Assembly: GCA_907163375.1 (NCBI GenBank)
Contig: CAJQUW010005576.1
Location: 51,376 to 115,375, forward strand
Direction of reading: 5' to 3'
DNA: 64,000 nucleotides
From: Prostheceraeus crozeri
Taxonomy: Eukaryota > Platyhelminthes > Polycladida > Euryleptidae
The translations under genes were made by a program, and so were the position numbers. Position 1 is the stretch's first letter, and each line of letters starts with the position of its first letter. Positions 25,056 through 33,350 of this stretch are shown piece after piece. The notes beneath the pieces were generated by a model. It saw only the letters and a program-made list of their open reading frames with translations. It made no database searches and had not been told where the DNA came from.

Positions 25056-25714
25056 GATCAGATTCGATCTAAAACATTGTATCATAGTGAAACTATTTGC
25101 CAAGTTAGTTGTGGAAGTTGTTGACACCCAATTACAGGATTTTCATGAAGAGCAAGTGGCATTGTTTCATGTGAAATAGCCTACTTTTCCATGGATTAAT
25201 ATAGTGTGTCTATTTGTAGCAGTCACTGACAACTATTTTCCAATGTTTCAATATTGGAATGCGAATTAAAAATTGGTTCACGAAGTCATAATTGAAAGTG
25301 GTCAGTGTGCTGTTTGTAAGAACATCTGAAGAATTCACAGATAGAAAGTCTTATTATTGGATAATTTCTTCTTCAAGCGGCTAAGAAACTTGGCGCTTTT
25401 CTGGAATAAACAAATTGAAAGTTTCTTTACCGACAATCATTTCTCAAATAAATGAAATGTCGCTGGAACTTTTCAATTAATCATTGAATGACACATGTGA
25501 TATTTTGGACGCTGATATTTGAATGCATGTAGAGATTTTGAAAATTATTCAAATTTAGTGAACAGGGGAACTATTTAAAGTAAAATGAATACTCTTAAGA
25601 TTTCTTGGCCTCTGATTTCAAGCTGGAGTTACGTATGTTCTGTAAATCGACATTACAAGTTGCATAAGAGTCTGATTATACTATTGATAGATTATCGGAG
25701 CGATATTTCAAAAT
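25056..25714. other. Host flank left of the Polinton
   Basis: AT-rich, no gene recognised. Ends in the GATGAA target site at 25715-25720. Confidence 0.4.
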
Positions 25715-25720
25715 GATGAA

Positions 25721-27332
25721 AGTAGTAAGAAAACGGCGAACACTCGACCGGCGCGCCCCCCTCCCCCTCCCCTCCCCCTCCCCCCCCTCTAGAACGGCAG
25801 AGTGTCGTGGTCGGCCGCCGTGGTGCTTCGAGTCTGACCCCCCCTCCCCCTCCCCCCTCTGGAACGACAGAGTGTCGTGGTGGACTTGGGCGACCGCCAG
25901 GATTAGTCTTGAGGCTATAGTGTGTGATGTTTTTCGTGCAATCTGCTGAATGTTGGGTTGTAAAATGGGCTGTTTCGAGTGGAAGGAGTGCTCGGATAGG
26001 AAAAAGGAGGCCAGATTTGGAATCAGCGTGAAATTCTCTATCTGTGTGGTGAGTTTCAAGTCAATCGGAGAGAAAAAATTTTCGCTGACGTCCCCCCCCC
26101 TCTGGACAGCTCGCTTCGATTTTGGCTTCCAGTGGACGGATTTAGTCGTGCCATAGCTCGTTTGAACGCTAAGAGTGAGACAAATTCACTGAAACAAACG
26201 GCTTGTTCATATCTGTCTTCGTTTAGATGTGAGACGCCATTTAAGATTTTGGGACATTGGCGAAAAACGACAGAGTTAGAATTTGGGACGTTTTGGGCTG
26301 TAGCTTCAAAACGAAGCATCGGATTGGAAAACGGATTTCAGATTTGGAATCAGCGTGAAATTCTCTATCTGTATGGTGAGTTTCAAGTCAATCGGCGAGA
26401 AAAAATTTTCGCTGACGTCCCCCCCCTCTGGACAGCTCGCTTCGATTTTGGCTTCCAGTGGACGGATTTAGTCGTGCCATAGCTCGTTTCAAAGCTAAGA
26501 GTGAGACAAATTCACTGAAAGAATCGGCTTGTTCATATCTGTCTTCGTTTAGATGTGAGACGCCATTTAAGATTTTGGGACATTGGCGAAAAACGACAGA
26601 GTTAGAATTTGGGACATTTTGGTGTGTAGCGCCCAAACGAAGCATCGGATAGGAAAACGGAGGCCGGATTCGGATTCAGCGTGAAATTCTGCATCGGTAT
26701 GGTGAATTTGAACGCCATCGGAGAGAAAAAATTTTCGCTGACGTCCCCCCCCCTCTGGACAGCTCGCTTCGATTTTGGCTTCCAGTGGACGGATTTAGTC
26801 GTGCCATAGCTCGTTTGAAAGCTAAGAGTGAGACCAATTCACTGAAACAAACGGCTTGTTCATATCTGTCTTCGTTTAGATGTGAGACGCCATTTAAGAT
26901 TTTGGGACATTGGCGAAAAACGACAGAGTTAGAATTTGGGACGTTTTGGGCTGTAGCTTCAAAACGAAGCATCGGATTGGAAAACGGATTTCAGATTTGG
27001 AATCAGCGTGAAATTCTCTATCTGTATGGTGAGTTTCAAGTCAATCGGAGAGAAAAAATTTTCGCTGACGCCCCCCCCTCTGGACAGCTCGCTTCGATTT
27101 TGGCTTCCAGTGGACGGATTTAGTCGTGCCATAGCTGGTTTGAAAGCTAAGAGTGAGACAAATTCACTGAAAGAAACGGCTTGCTCATATCTGTCTTCGT
27201 TTAGATGTGAGACGCCATTTAAGATTTTGGGACATTGGCGAAAAACGACAGAGTTAGAATTTGGGACGTTTTGGGCTGTAGCTTCAAAACGAAGCATCGG
27301 ATTGGAAAACGGATTTCAGATTTGGAATCAGC
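25721..27332 (+). repeat. Polinton left terminal inverted repeat
   Basis: The outer 290 bases hold two C-rich, AGAGTGTCGTGG-bearing subrepeats. The rest is four tandem units of about 327 bp, anchored on CGCTGACG at 26083, 26410, 26736 and 27063. Short open frames in every unit on both strands are repeat shadows, since they recur identically and have no start or context. Confidence 0.92.
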
Positions 27333-27345
27333 TTGATGTTATTGT

Positions 27346-27394
27346 CCAATGAGGATCATCATCCAATGAGAATCAAGCATTTCTATATAAATAG
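27346..27394 (+). promoter_or_regulatory. Left Polinton promoter: two CCAAT boxes and a TATA box
   Basis: CCAAT at 27346 and 27363 (17 bp apart) precede TATATAAATAG at 27384-27394, about 100 bases upstream of the first ATG at 27492. It lies immediately inside the terminal repeat. This is a textbook RNA polymerase II core promoter for the plus-strand block. Confidence 0.75.
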
Positions 27395-27491
27395 CGAGCC
27401 TTCCACAGTGAGAATCATTCCATCGTTGAATCATACGAGTGACGGACGCACATTTTCTCTCTCTAGTTCCCTATTCTATTATCCAACTAAA

Positions 27492-28263
27492 ATGGTAAGT
27501 CGCTACTTTCCTCCCTCTCCTCCCTTGAACGTAAACTTAATACAATCTTCTTCATTTTCAGGCATCTACTCCATCTGCTGCACTAGTAGGACAAAATGGC
27601 GGTCAAACGTTACAAGGTTCGCTACGACCAGATCATCTACAACTGAGGCCAGTGGAAGAAACAACAAAGGTACATAATCCTACACCGCTACAGCGTAAAT
27701 TTAAACAAGTCTTGCGTTATGACGATCATAGAGTAGTACTCCAAACGGGAATGCTCCCTTCCACGGATGTCAAGATAATGCGCAATCAGTATGGGGACTA
27801 CATACTGATCCCCGTGAGTCCGTACATTCGCCACCAACTTGATATTATTGAGGAGTACGTGACATTAAATATGGACATTCCTACTCCTCTTGCTCAAGAG
27901 TGGAAGGCTAGAGATGACAAGGATACTCCCTATAGAAAGATTTGGGATGGTAATCACATTTGCCTACCGGTATCACATTGGTGTACTTACTATAAGAAGG
28001 ATGGAGATCATTCAATACCCATCAGATGTGATGAGCTCGGAGAAGGTACTTGGGATATCCTTTTCAAAGTGAATGGGCTATATTATGGTCGACACAAGGA
28101 TAATAAAATAGCCTCTCTCTCCATGCATATGGAATCCATCCTATATATTCCAAAACCACCCAACGTGGATGACATAATTGATCAAATCCTTAACAGCAGT
28201 GGTACGAAGCGCAAGTCGGAGAAGAATCCTGCATCAAAACGCAAATCAAAGAAGAATTACTAG
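27492..28263 (+). CDS. Polinton gene 1, unknown, nuclear-localised basic tail
   Basis: The ATG at 27492-27494 is followed at once by GTAAGT. An acceptor, TTCATTTTCAG, ends at 27561, and the frame is open from 27562 to the stop at 28263. So the start codon seems to be its own mini-exon. The body (about 230 residues) has conserved-looking segments, YGDYILIPVSPYIRHQ and ILFKVNGLYYGRHKDN, and ends in a bipartite nuclear signal, KRKSEKNPASKRKSKK. It is the first gene after the left promoter. I do not recognise the family. A compact beta-rich DNA-binding protein, for example single-strand binding, is a guess from position and basic tail only. Confidence 0.65.
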
Positions 28264-28297
28264 TCCTTTCCTAACTCTACCCTATGACAATTCGCTT

Positions 28298-28423
28298 ATG
28301 TGCTTTGAGTGTCGTAGACGTGGTCTTATTAGATACATTTTACTTCTTCGTTGCCATCATATCATTTGTGTATTTTGTCGTGAAAAGCATCGATGTAATT
28401 CTTCATTTTGTAATATGTTATAG
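28298..28423 (+). CDS. Small RING-type zinc-finger protein
   Basis: From ATG 28298 the frame encodes 41 residues. The frame stays open further upstream but there overlaps gene 1. The pattern is C-x2-C-x13-C-x-H-x2-C-x2-C followed by two more cysteines, the first part of a RING finger, with the same spacing as the larger RING protein at 29507. RING proteins commonly act as E3 ubiquitin ligases. It could instead be a downstream exon spliced to another gene. Confidence 0.45.
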   Translation: MCFECRRRGLIRYILLLRCHHIICVFCREKHRCNSSFCNML

Positions 28424-28457
28424 AACGTTTCCTTAGATGTGTAAATTTCCGTTTTAG

Positions 28458-29006
28458 GCTTCTATCATCATTTTTATGGATTGTGAGGGTGAACCTGTAC
28501 AGGAGCTCAGTGCTATTGCTATGAACAATTGGACATATCAGATTGTTAGTCTCTATCATCAACATGCCAACTGCAATCCCAATGTTGATCAATGGGCGAG
28601 AAAACACATTCATGGACTTAATCTGAAATATTTGCAAGACTATGGCTTTTCTTGTGAGAGTGCTCTTCTTATTGACTTTAAACGATGGTTAGCTGCTTTC
28701 AATGTTATACGCATCTTTTGTAATAATCCTGGTAAGGAGAGGAAAGTATTTCCCAATCAAATCATTGATGATATTTTGCTCCCGCCTTGGGATAGTAGAG
28801 TGAATCAACATTATCATGAAGTCACGAAACGTTTTAAGGATTTGTGTGTTCCTATTTTGTCTATTCGTTGTAGTAGCTACGTTCATAACCAATGCTTCTT
28901 TCCTCCTTACCTCAACACTGCCAAAGTCCTGTATGGTTATCATTGCTCGCTGTATGATAGTTACCAGCTGTATCTATTTTATCTCTTTCAAACCATTGAT
29001 TTATAA
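28458..29006 (+). CDS. DEDDh exonuclease-like protein
   Basis: The frame starts either at the internal ATG 28476 or after an acceptor-like CCGTTTTAG ending at 28457. Near the N terminus is D-C-E-G, fitting the D-x-E first motif of DnaQ/DEDDh 3'-5' exonucleases. Near the C terminus is H-C-S-L-Y-D, fitting the H-x4-D third motif. Between them, IFCNNPGKERKVF and an LLIDFKRW segment could hold the second motif. Length (about 180 residues) fits a single exonuclease domain. A poly(A) signal AATAAA follows at 29029. A role in processing element DNA ends or as a nuclease in replication is inference. The family assignment rests on motifs only. Confidence 0.45.
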   Translation, partial: ASIIIFMDCEGEPVQELSAIAMNNWTYQIVSLYHQHANCNPNVDQWARKHIHGLNLKYLQDYGFSCESALLIDFKRWLAAFNVIRIFCNNPGKERKVFPNQIIDDILLPPWDSRVNQHYHEVTKRFKDLCVPILSIRCSSYVHNQCFFPPYLNTAKVLYGYHCSLYDSYQLYLFYLFQTIDL

Positions 29007-29028
29007 TGCATGCTTGTTACCGTTATTC

Positions 29029-29034
29029 AATAAA
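29029..29034 (+). terminator. Poly(A) signal AATAAA
   Basis: Lies 23 bases after the stop of the exonuclease-like gene and before the next gene at 29094, suggesting a transcript end here. Confidence 0.5.
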
Positions 29035-29093
29035 TGTTACTATGAGAAGAGTTGTTGTTTTCATGCAATGGATGGGTTAGATAAAGGGCGATC

Positions 29094-29504
29094 ATGTCTT
29101 TCTCAAACGACTGCGGAACATTACATTTTCATAGGCAAAGTTTAAAAGGAGCTGTTCAAGATTATGTGATAAATTTTCATAAAGATGAGACCGACATCGA
29201 AGCAGTGGTCGATGATGCTAGCACTCTATTTCTAGAGTTAATGAATACATTCTCTGATAGCATTGTCATGGCGCGATTAGTTGCGAAAATTAAGTTTAGT
29301 CATTTTGGAAAGGAAGAGGTGGAAAGTCGCTCTTTCCATTTTGCTTCTTATTCAATGGAAGTGGTAGATCACCCCGAAGAATTTTTTAAAAGACATATGA
29401 TAAAAATTGCTGAACGTCTTAACGCATTTAACCATCATGGTAGCAGTCTAGTGATTGAAGCGATTTCAGATATTCACATTCAACTTTCCATAAAGAAAAA
29501 TTGA
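29094..29504 (+). CDS. Stand-alone homologue of the polymerase N-terminal domain
   Basis: 136 residues from ATG 29094. Residues about 45-135 line up with a region near residues 150-245 of the element's own DNA polymerase reading frame. Both have a helix with LFxELMN or LFNNLVN, a KIKF/KIKY strand, EVVD, then a helix ending in LNAFN or IDKFN, then GSSLV or DSGLV and a final alternating hydrophobic strand. I see this as a duplicated, detached domain. Function unknown; a protein-protein interface in the replication complex is a guess. Its stop lies just ahead of the next ATG. Confidence 0.6.
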   Translation: MSFSNDCGTLHFHRQSLKGAVQDYVINFHKDETDIEAVVDDASTLFLELMNTFSDSIVMARLVAKIKFSHFGKEEVESRSFHFASYSMEVVDHPEEFFKRHMIKIAERLNAFNHHGSSLVIEAISDIHIQLSIKKN

Positions 29505-29506
29505 AA

Positions 29507-29830
29507 ATGCAGTGGTACTTGATTGTAGCACAACTGGTTTTCGAGCTATGTCTGCTCACTCTCGAAGTATATTCCTTCTGTACATGCGTCTATTATTTAG
29601 AAAAGGCTAGCAAATTCATATCTTCAAAAAGATTTGCTATAGACATCAGTAACGGTGAAACTATGTGTTGTGATGTATGTAAGCGAAAGGATGGAAATGA
29701 AAAGCGCATCTTCAAGAGATGTAAGCACGCTTTTTGTCAACGCTGTTTCATACGTAATTGCATTCAACTTTGCAAATGTAACCACTGTGACATTGCTCAT
29801 TTCGAGTGTCACTTATGTCGCAATAGTTAG
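29507..29830 (+). CDS. Membrane-anchored RING-finger protein
   Basis: ATG 29507 lies two bases after the previous stop. The 107-residue product opens with a hydrophobic segment (LIVAQLVFELCLLTLEVY) that could be a signal anchor. After residue 50 comes a RING finger, C-x2-C-x13-C-x-H-x2-C-x2-C, closed by a CNHC pair. The spacing equals that of the small RING frame at 28298, so the two are likely paralogues. A role as an E3 ubiquitin ligase acting on host defence or capsid proteins is inference. Confidence 0.7.
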   Translation: MQWYLIVAQLVFELCLLTLEVYSFCTCVYYLEKASKFISSKRFAIDISNGETMCCDVCKRKDGNEKRIFKRCKHAFCQRCFIRNCIQLCKCNHCDIAHFECHLCRNS

Positions 29831-29881
29831 TACCTATGCAAATGTGGTAAAGATAGGTTTTAGCAAAGACTAATACGGAAA

Positions 29882-30241
29882 ATGGCGAAACGTAAAATGG
29901 CGAAACGTAAAAAGTCTTCAAAGTTTTCTTCAGCCATTCAAGCTCTCCGACGAATGAAAGCAAATCAGCGATACAATGCTATACGACATGCCAACGATAA
30001 ATTCATTCGTGAAATTATTTCTCATGTGAGGAAGTTGAGGACGAAGAAATTAGCGCCAAAACAACGAAAGTTACTTAAGCAATATGCCACAAAATTGCGT
30101 TTCATTTCCAATCCTAAAGTCACCCTTCAAAGAAAGAGGAAAACTCTAACACAAAAGGGCGGTTTCCTTTCAGCAATACTTCCAATGATAGCTCCTGCCG
30201 TGGGCAACCTATTGGGTAATATCTTTGGCTCTAAGCGTTAA
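29882..30241 (+). CDS. Small basic pX-like virion protein
   Basis: 119 residues starting MAKRKMAKRKK. It is strongly basic, with a helical middle (REIISHVRKLRTKKL, APKQRKLLKQY) and then KGGFLSAILPMIAPAVGNLL, an amphipathic glycine-rich C terminus. This basic-then-hydrophobic plan is found in small Polinton and adenovirus-type core or membrane-active proteins. It sits directly before the packaging ATPase. Likely DNA condensation or membrane interaction during entry, by analogy. Confidence 0.6.
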   Translation: MAKRKMAKRKKSSKFSSAIQALRRMKANQRYNAIRHANDKFIREIISHVRKLRTKKLAPKQRKLLKQYATKLRFISNPKVTLQRKRKTLTQKGGFLSAILPMIAPAVGNLLGNIFGSKR

Positions 30242-30272
30242 TTATGCAAATGTTGAGTCTCAAAGTAATAAA

Positions 30273-30890
30273 ATGGATTTCAGACTTCAATGTGATAAAG
30301 TTCTGACTGTATCAGGTCCATCTCATGCAGGTAAAACTGTTTTCACACTGAATTTATTGGATAAAAGAAGGGAGTTGTTTAAGGAAGCTATCAATCGAGT
30401 GATTTGGTGTTATGGTATTTATCAACCGTCGCTTTTTCAGGAATTGCAAAGTCGCAACTTTATTCGACATGAAGGAATTATTGCAGTGGATTAACTTCAG
30501 TCTAATGATGTTGTTGTATTGGATGATTTATTAAAAGAAAGTAAGAATTCAAAAGATGTTACAGATATGTTCACTCGCGCAGCACATCATAAAAGGTGCT
30601 TTATCATCTATATCACACAAAATTTGTTTCCTGATGGAAAAGAAGCTCGTACACGAAACCTGAATACACACTATTATGCTATTTTCAAGAATCCGCGAGA
30701 TAAAAGTCAATTTGAAATTTTAGCGCGACAAGTTGCACCCAGAGGATCAAAAGCCTTAATTGAAATTTTTCAAGCAGCTACTGAAAGACCATACGGTTAC
30801 TTATTCATTGACTTTACGCAAGAGTGTCCGGAAGAATTTAGATTTCGAAGTGATATTTTGAAAACTCCCATGATTATCTACAAACTATGA
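30273..30890 (+). CDS. FtsK/HerA-type genome-packaging ATPase
   Basis: Carries a Walker A motif, GPSHAGKT, near the N terminus and a Walker B region ending LDD about 70 residues later, followed by a sensor-like IYITQNLF and the RARNLNTHYY-type segment usual in the A32-like ATPases of Polintons. These enzymes pump the linear genome into the capsid using ATP. The ATG at 30273 is preferred to an upstream TTG that overlaps the previous gene. The end overlaps the next gene by ATGA. Position between a core-like protein and structural genes is normal for the family. For condition see the element entry. Confidence 0.85.
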
Positions 30891-31579
30891 GTTCTTATTC
30901 TCGCATGATTGTTATTCCTCAGGATGAATATGTACAATTGACTGCCATGCAGCAAGTAAAGCAACCTCTTGCAAATCAAATGTATAGGAAAGAAATAGAT
31001 TATCAGCAAAATGTTCACATCAAAGATCCACATCGTGCTGTATTATTACAATCGGAAACTGTTGAGCAATTGAAAAACTTGAAGAATAAGATGCGTGACT
31101 CTGTATCGACTGCTACACCTTTAGCATCTCGCGCACATGCCATATCTCTTTTCAACAGTATTGAACCCCATCTCAATGTAAATGATAGAGGAGAAATCAT
31201 TACAGATGAAAATAAAGTGATTGATGCTTCACGTTATGAAGACTTGATTCAGTATGCGACACGTAGAAAGCGCCGTCAGGGCTATGTTCCACCTGGTTGG
31301 ACATACTTTCTTAAACTATTGAAAAAGCATAATGTACCAAAATTTGCTTTGAATAATGAGACATTGAAAGAACTTGATTCAACAGTGGCTACTACTCCAA
31401 TGCTTCAGACGATGAAAATGCCAACAAATTGGTTTAAGACGTCACCTGCTACATCCCCTCCCACACTCACTAAGCAAACAAGAGGAAGAACTCGACGTAG
31501 ATCTACATCGCCACTAAAACTAGTAAAAGGAAAACGTAAAACAGCTCCTCCCAGGAAATACATGTTCTCAGACTATTAA
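30887..31579 (+). CDS. Conserved Polinton protein of unknown function
   Basis: 230 residues. The start codon overlaps the ATPase stop (ATGA). The central part has DASRYEDLIQYATRR followed by PPGWTYFLKLLKKHNVPK, a segment I recall from proteins next to the ATPase in other Polintons. The N-terminal half is predicted helical (TVEQLKNLKNKMRD), and the C-terminal 40 residues are Arg/Lys/Ser/Pro-rich and disordered (RGRTRRRSTSPLK). A virion scaffold or core role is plausible because of the basic tail and the operon position. No enzymatic motif is visible. Confidence 0.6.
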   Translation: MSSYSRMIVIPQDEYVQLTAMQQVKQPLANQMYRKEIDYQQNVHIKDPHRAVLLQSETVEQLKNLKNKMRDSVSTATPLASRAHAISLFNSIEPHLNVNDRGEIITDENKVIDASRYEDLIQYATRRKRRQGYVPPGWTYFLKLLKKHNVPKFALNNETLKELDSTVATTPMLQTMKMPTNWFKTSPATSPPTLTKQTRGRTRRRSTSPLKLVKGKRKTAPPRKYMFSDY

Positions 31580-31580
31580 T

Positions 31581-31796
31581 ATGAAGCAGATGTGTTGCTT
31601 GCCATGTAATGAGCCGCCAGAGGTGAATGTCGTTGTCACTTGCACTTGCTGCGCCAGCTCTCACAATGAAACCCCTAAGCAATGTGAACACGATCGCAAA
31701 ACCGCTAAAGCTAAATGCTGCAGTTGTTGTAAATGTAGAAAGGCAAGAAAGCAAAAAGATGAGAAGGAGGAAAAAGAGTCAGTCGTCATCGACTGA
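31581..31796 (+). CDS. Small cysteine-rich frame overlapping the integrase start
   Basis: 71 residues from an ATG just after the preceding stop, with about fifteen cysteines in clusters (CCLPC, CTCCAS, CCSCCKC) and a charged tail (KARKQKDEKEEKE). It overlaps the integrase frame from 31627 on in another phase. Either it is a true overlapping metal-binding protein, or it is an echo of the integrase N terminus. Spacing to the gene before it favours a real start. Confidence 0.35.
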   Translation: MKQMCCLPCNEPPEVNVVVTCTCCASSHNETPKQCEHDRKTAKAKCCSCCKCRKARKQKDEKEEKESVVID

Positions 31797-32847
31797 ACGT
31801 TTGAAATCAATCTATTATGATGTAAAACATCCGGCAGGATTTGCATCTATCAAGAAATTATCAAAAGCGAGTGGTCTTCCACAATCACAAGTGAAACGAT
31901 GGTTAAAGGGTCAGGCTACCTATACACTCCACAAACAAGCGAAAAAGAAGTACCGCACCCGCCATTATATTGTTCATGACATCGATGAACAGTGGCAAGC
32001 AGATTTGTGCGATGTCGCCTCCATTTCAAAACATAACTCGGGCAATAATTTTATTTTAACCGTCATTGATATTTTCTCGCGTTATGCGTGGGCTCAACCT
32101 TTAAAAACTAAAGAAGGGAAAGGAGTAGCAAAAGCATTCCAAACAATTTTTCGAGAAGGTCGCATTCCAAAAAGAATTCAGAGTGATCAAGGAAAAGAGT
32201 TTGAAAATCAGCATGTGAGAAGATTATTTGAGAGGCATGACATTGAGTTGTTTAGTGTAAAGAGTGCTTATAAAGCTGCACTCGTTGAACGTTTTAATCG
32301 CACATTAAAAAATCGCTTGTGGCGACATTTTACTGCCAACTTGACACAAAATTGGACAAAGGTTCTACAAGATACACTCCATGCCTACAATCACTCTATC
32401 CATCGTTCTATTGGACTCAGACCAGTAGATGTAAATGCTGACAATGTAGATAAAGTGCGCGAATCATTCCAACGTAAACGCACTCATGTGAAAAGTGATG
32501 TGAAAATTGGTGATAAAGTTCGTATCTCAAAAGTGAAAAGTGTTTTTGCTAAAGGGTACCTTCCGAATTGGACAGAGGAGGTATTTACAGTATCAAGGAT
32601 TAATCAAAAAGACTCTCCGACCACCTACAAGTTGAAAGATTACGATAATGAAGAAATTGAGGGTAGCTTTTATCGCGATGAGATTGAGGTAGTCACTGAA
32701 AGTGAAACATATTTGGTAGAGAAAATCATTCGATGTAAAAAACGGCAAGGTGAAGAATGGTGTCTTGTTAAATGGACTGGTTATCCTTCAAGTATGAACT
32801 CTTGGATGCGTCGTGCCGACATCTTTCATCTAAGTGATCGACAGTGA
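31627..32847 (+). CDS. Retroviral-type integrase with C-terminal chromodomain
   Basis: 406 residues. After a basic N-terminal stretch comes a helical segment (LKSIYYDVKHPAGF), then the RNase H-fold core with catalytic triad D126 (WQADLCD), D187 (QSDQGKEF) and E221 (ALVERFNRT), an SH3-like KIGDKVRISKV segment, and a chromodomain at about 365-400 (KWTGYPSSMNSW). Polinton integrases of this layout insert the element at 6-bp staggered sites, matching the GATGAA duplication. The chromodomain would direct integration to marked chromatin. The true start may be a later methionine, since residues 1-50 overlap the Cys-rich frame. Confidence 0.93.
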   Translation: MSLSLALAAPALTMKPLSNVNTIAKPLKLNAAVVVNVERQESKKMRRRKKSQSSSTERLKSIYYDVKHPAGFASIKKLSKASGLPQSQVKRWLKGQATYTLHKQAKKKYRTRHYIVHDIDEQWQADLCDVASISKHNSGNNFILTVIDIFSRYAWAQPLKTKEGKGVAKAFQTIFREGRIPKRIQSDQGKEFENQHVRRLFERHDIELFSVKSAYKAALVERFNRTLKNRLWRHFTANLTQNWTKVLQDTLHAYNHSIHRSIGLRPVDVNADNVDKVRESFQRKRTHVKSDVKIGDKVRISKVKSVFAKGYLPNWTEEVFTVSRINQKDSPTTYKLKDYDNEEIEGSFYRDEIEVVTESETYLVEKIIRCKKRQGEEWCLVKWTGYPSSMNSWMRRADIFHLSDRQ

Positions 32848-32888
32848 TTCATTTAAAGTTGTAACTAACAATGTTTAGGGTTTGAGCT

Positions 32889-33344
32889 ATGAATCCAACT
32901 GCCTCATTTTATTCACGACCCTCCTATGTAAGTGGTGGAGGACAAATTTACAGCGGCGCTCGCCGCCAACGTGGAGGTAGCATACTTGGTGCACTGAAAT
33001 CTGTTGTAGCACCTCTCATATCCAATGTCGGAAGATCTTTAAAACGAAATGTTTTAAGTAATGCCGTTGGCTTTGCTGTTGATGTTGCTAGTGATCTTTC
33101 CAGAGGTAGAAGTTTTAAGAGCAGTTTGTTGAATCGTGTGAAGGAACGCGGTTTAAAAACATTGAAGCAGACCTTTGCTGGTGTTACTCAAGGAAAGACA
33201 TCACCTAAACGAACGAATAAAGGAAGGAGGAAACATCGCGGAGCTGGTAAGGTGCGATCTTCAGTCAAAAGGCATTCACGCAAACGTCGCAGAGGCTCTA
33301 ATCATTCATCAGGCACTAAACGACGACGCTGCTATAACTTCTAA
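32889..33344 (+). CDS. pVI-like minor virion protein
   Basis: 151 residues from ATG 32889. Features: a Gly-rich opening (YVSGGGQIYSGARRQRGGS), an amphipathic helix region (ILGALKSVVAPLISNVG), then VGFAVDVASDLSRGRSFK and a long Lys/Arg-rich tail (RKHRGAGK, KRRRGSNHSSGTKRRR). This plan resembles the minor protein found just upstream of the major capsid gene in many Polintons and, loosely, adenovirus pVI. Suggested roles are membrane lysis through the helix and DNA or capsid contact through the tail. It sits seven bases before the capsid gene. Confidence 0.65.
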   Translation: MNPTASFYSRPSYVSGGGQIYSGARRQRGGSILGALKSVVAPLISNVGRSLKRNVLSNAVGFAVDVASDLSRGRSFKSSLLNRVKERGLKTLKQTFAGVTQGKTSPKRTNKGRRKHRGAGKVRSSVKRHSRKRRRGSNHSSGTKRRRCYNF

Positions 33345-33350
33345 CTAATC

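Noticed and set aside
25740-27330. Repeated open frames of 60-127 codons on both strands of the left Polinton terminus
   Set aside because: They recur in every 327-bp unit and again inverted at 47.4-49.0 kb, on both strands at once. They are by-products of the tandem repeat, not genes.
28816-29145. Plus-strand 109-codon hydrophobic frame
   Set aside because: It overlaps the exonuclease-like gene in another phase and shows no start context or motif.
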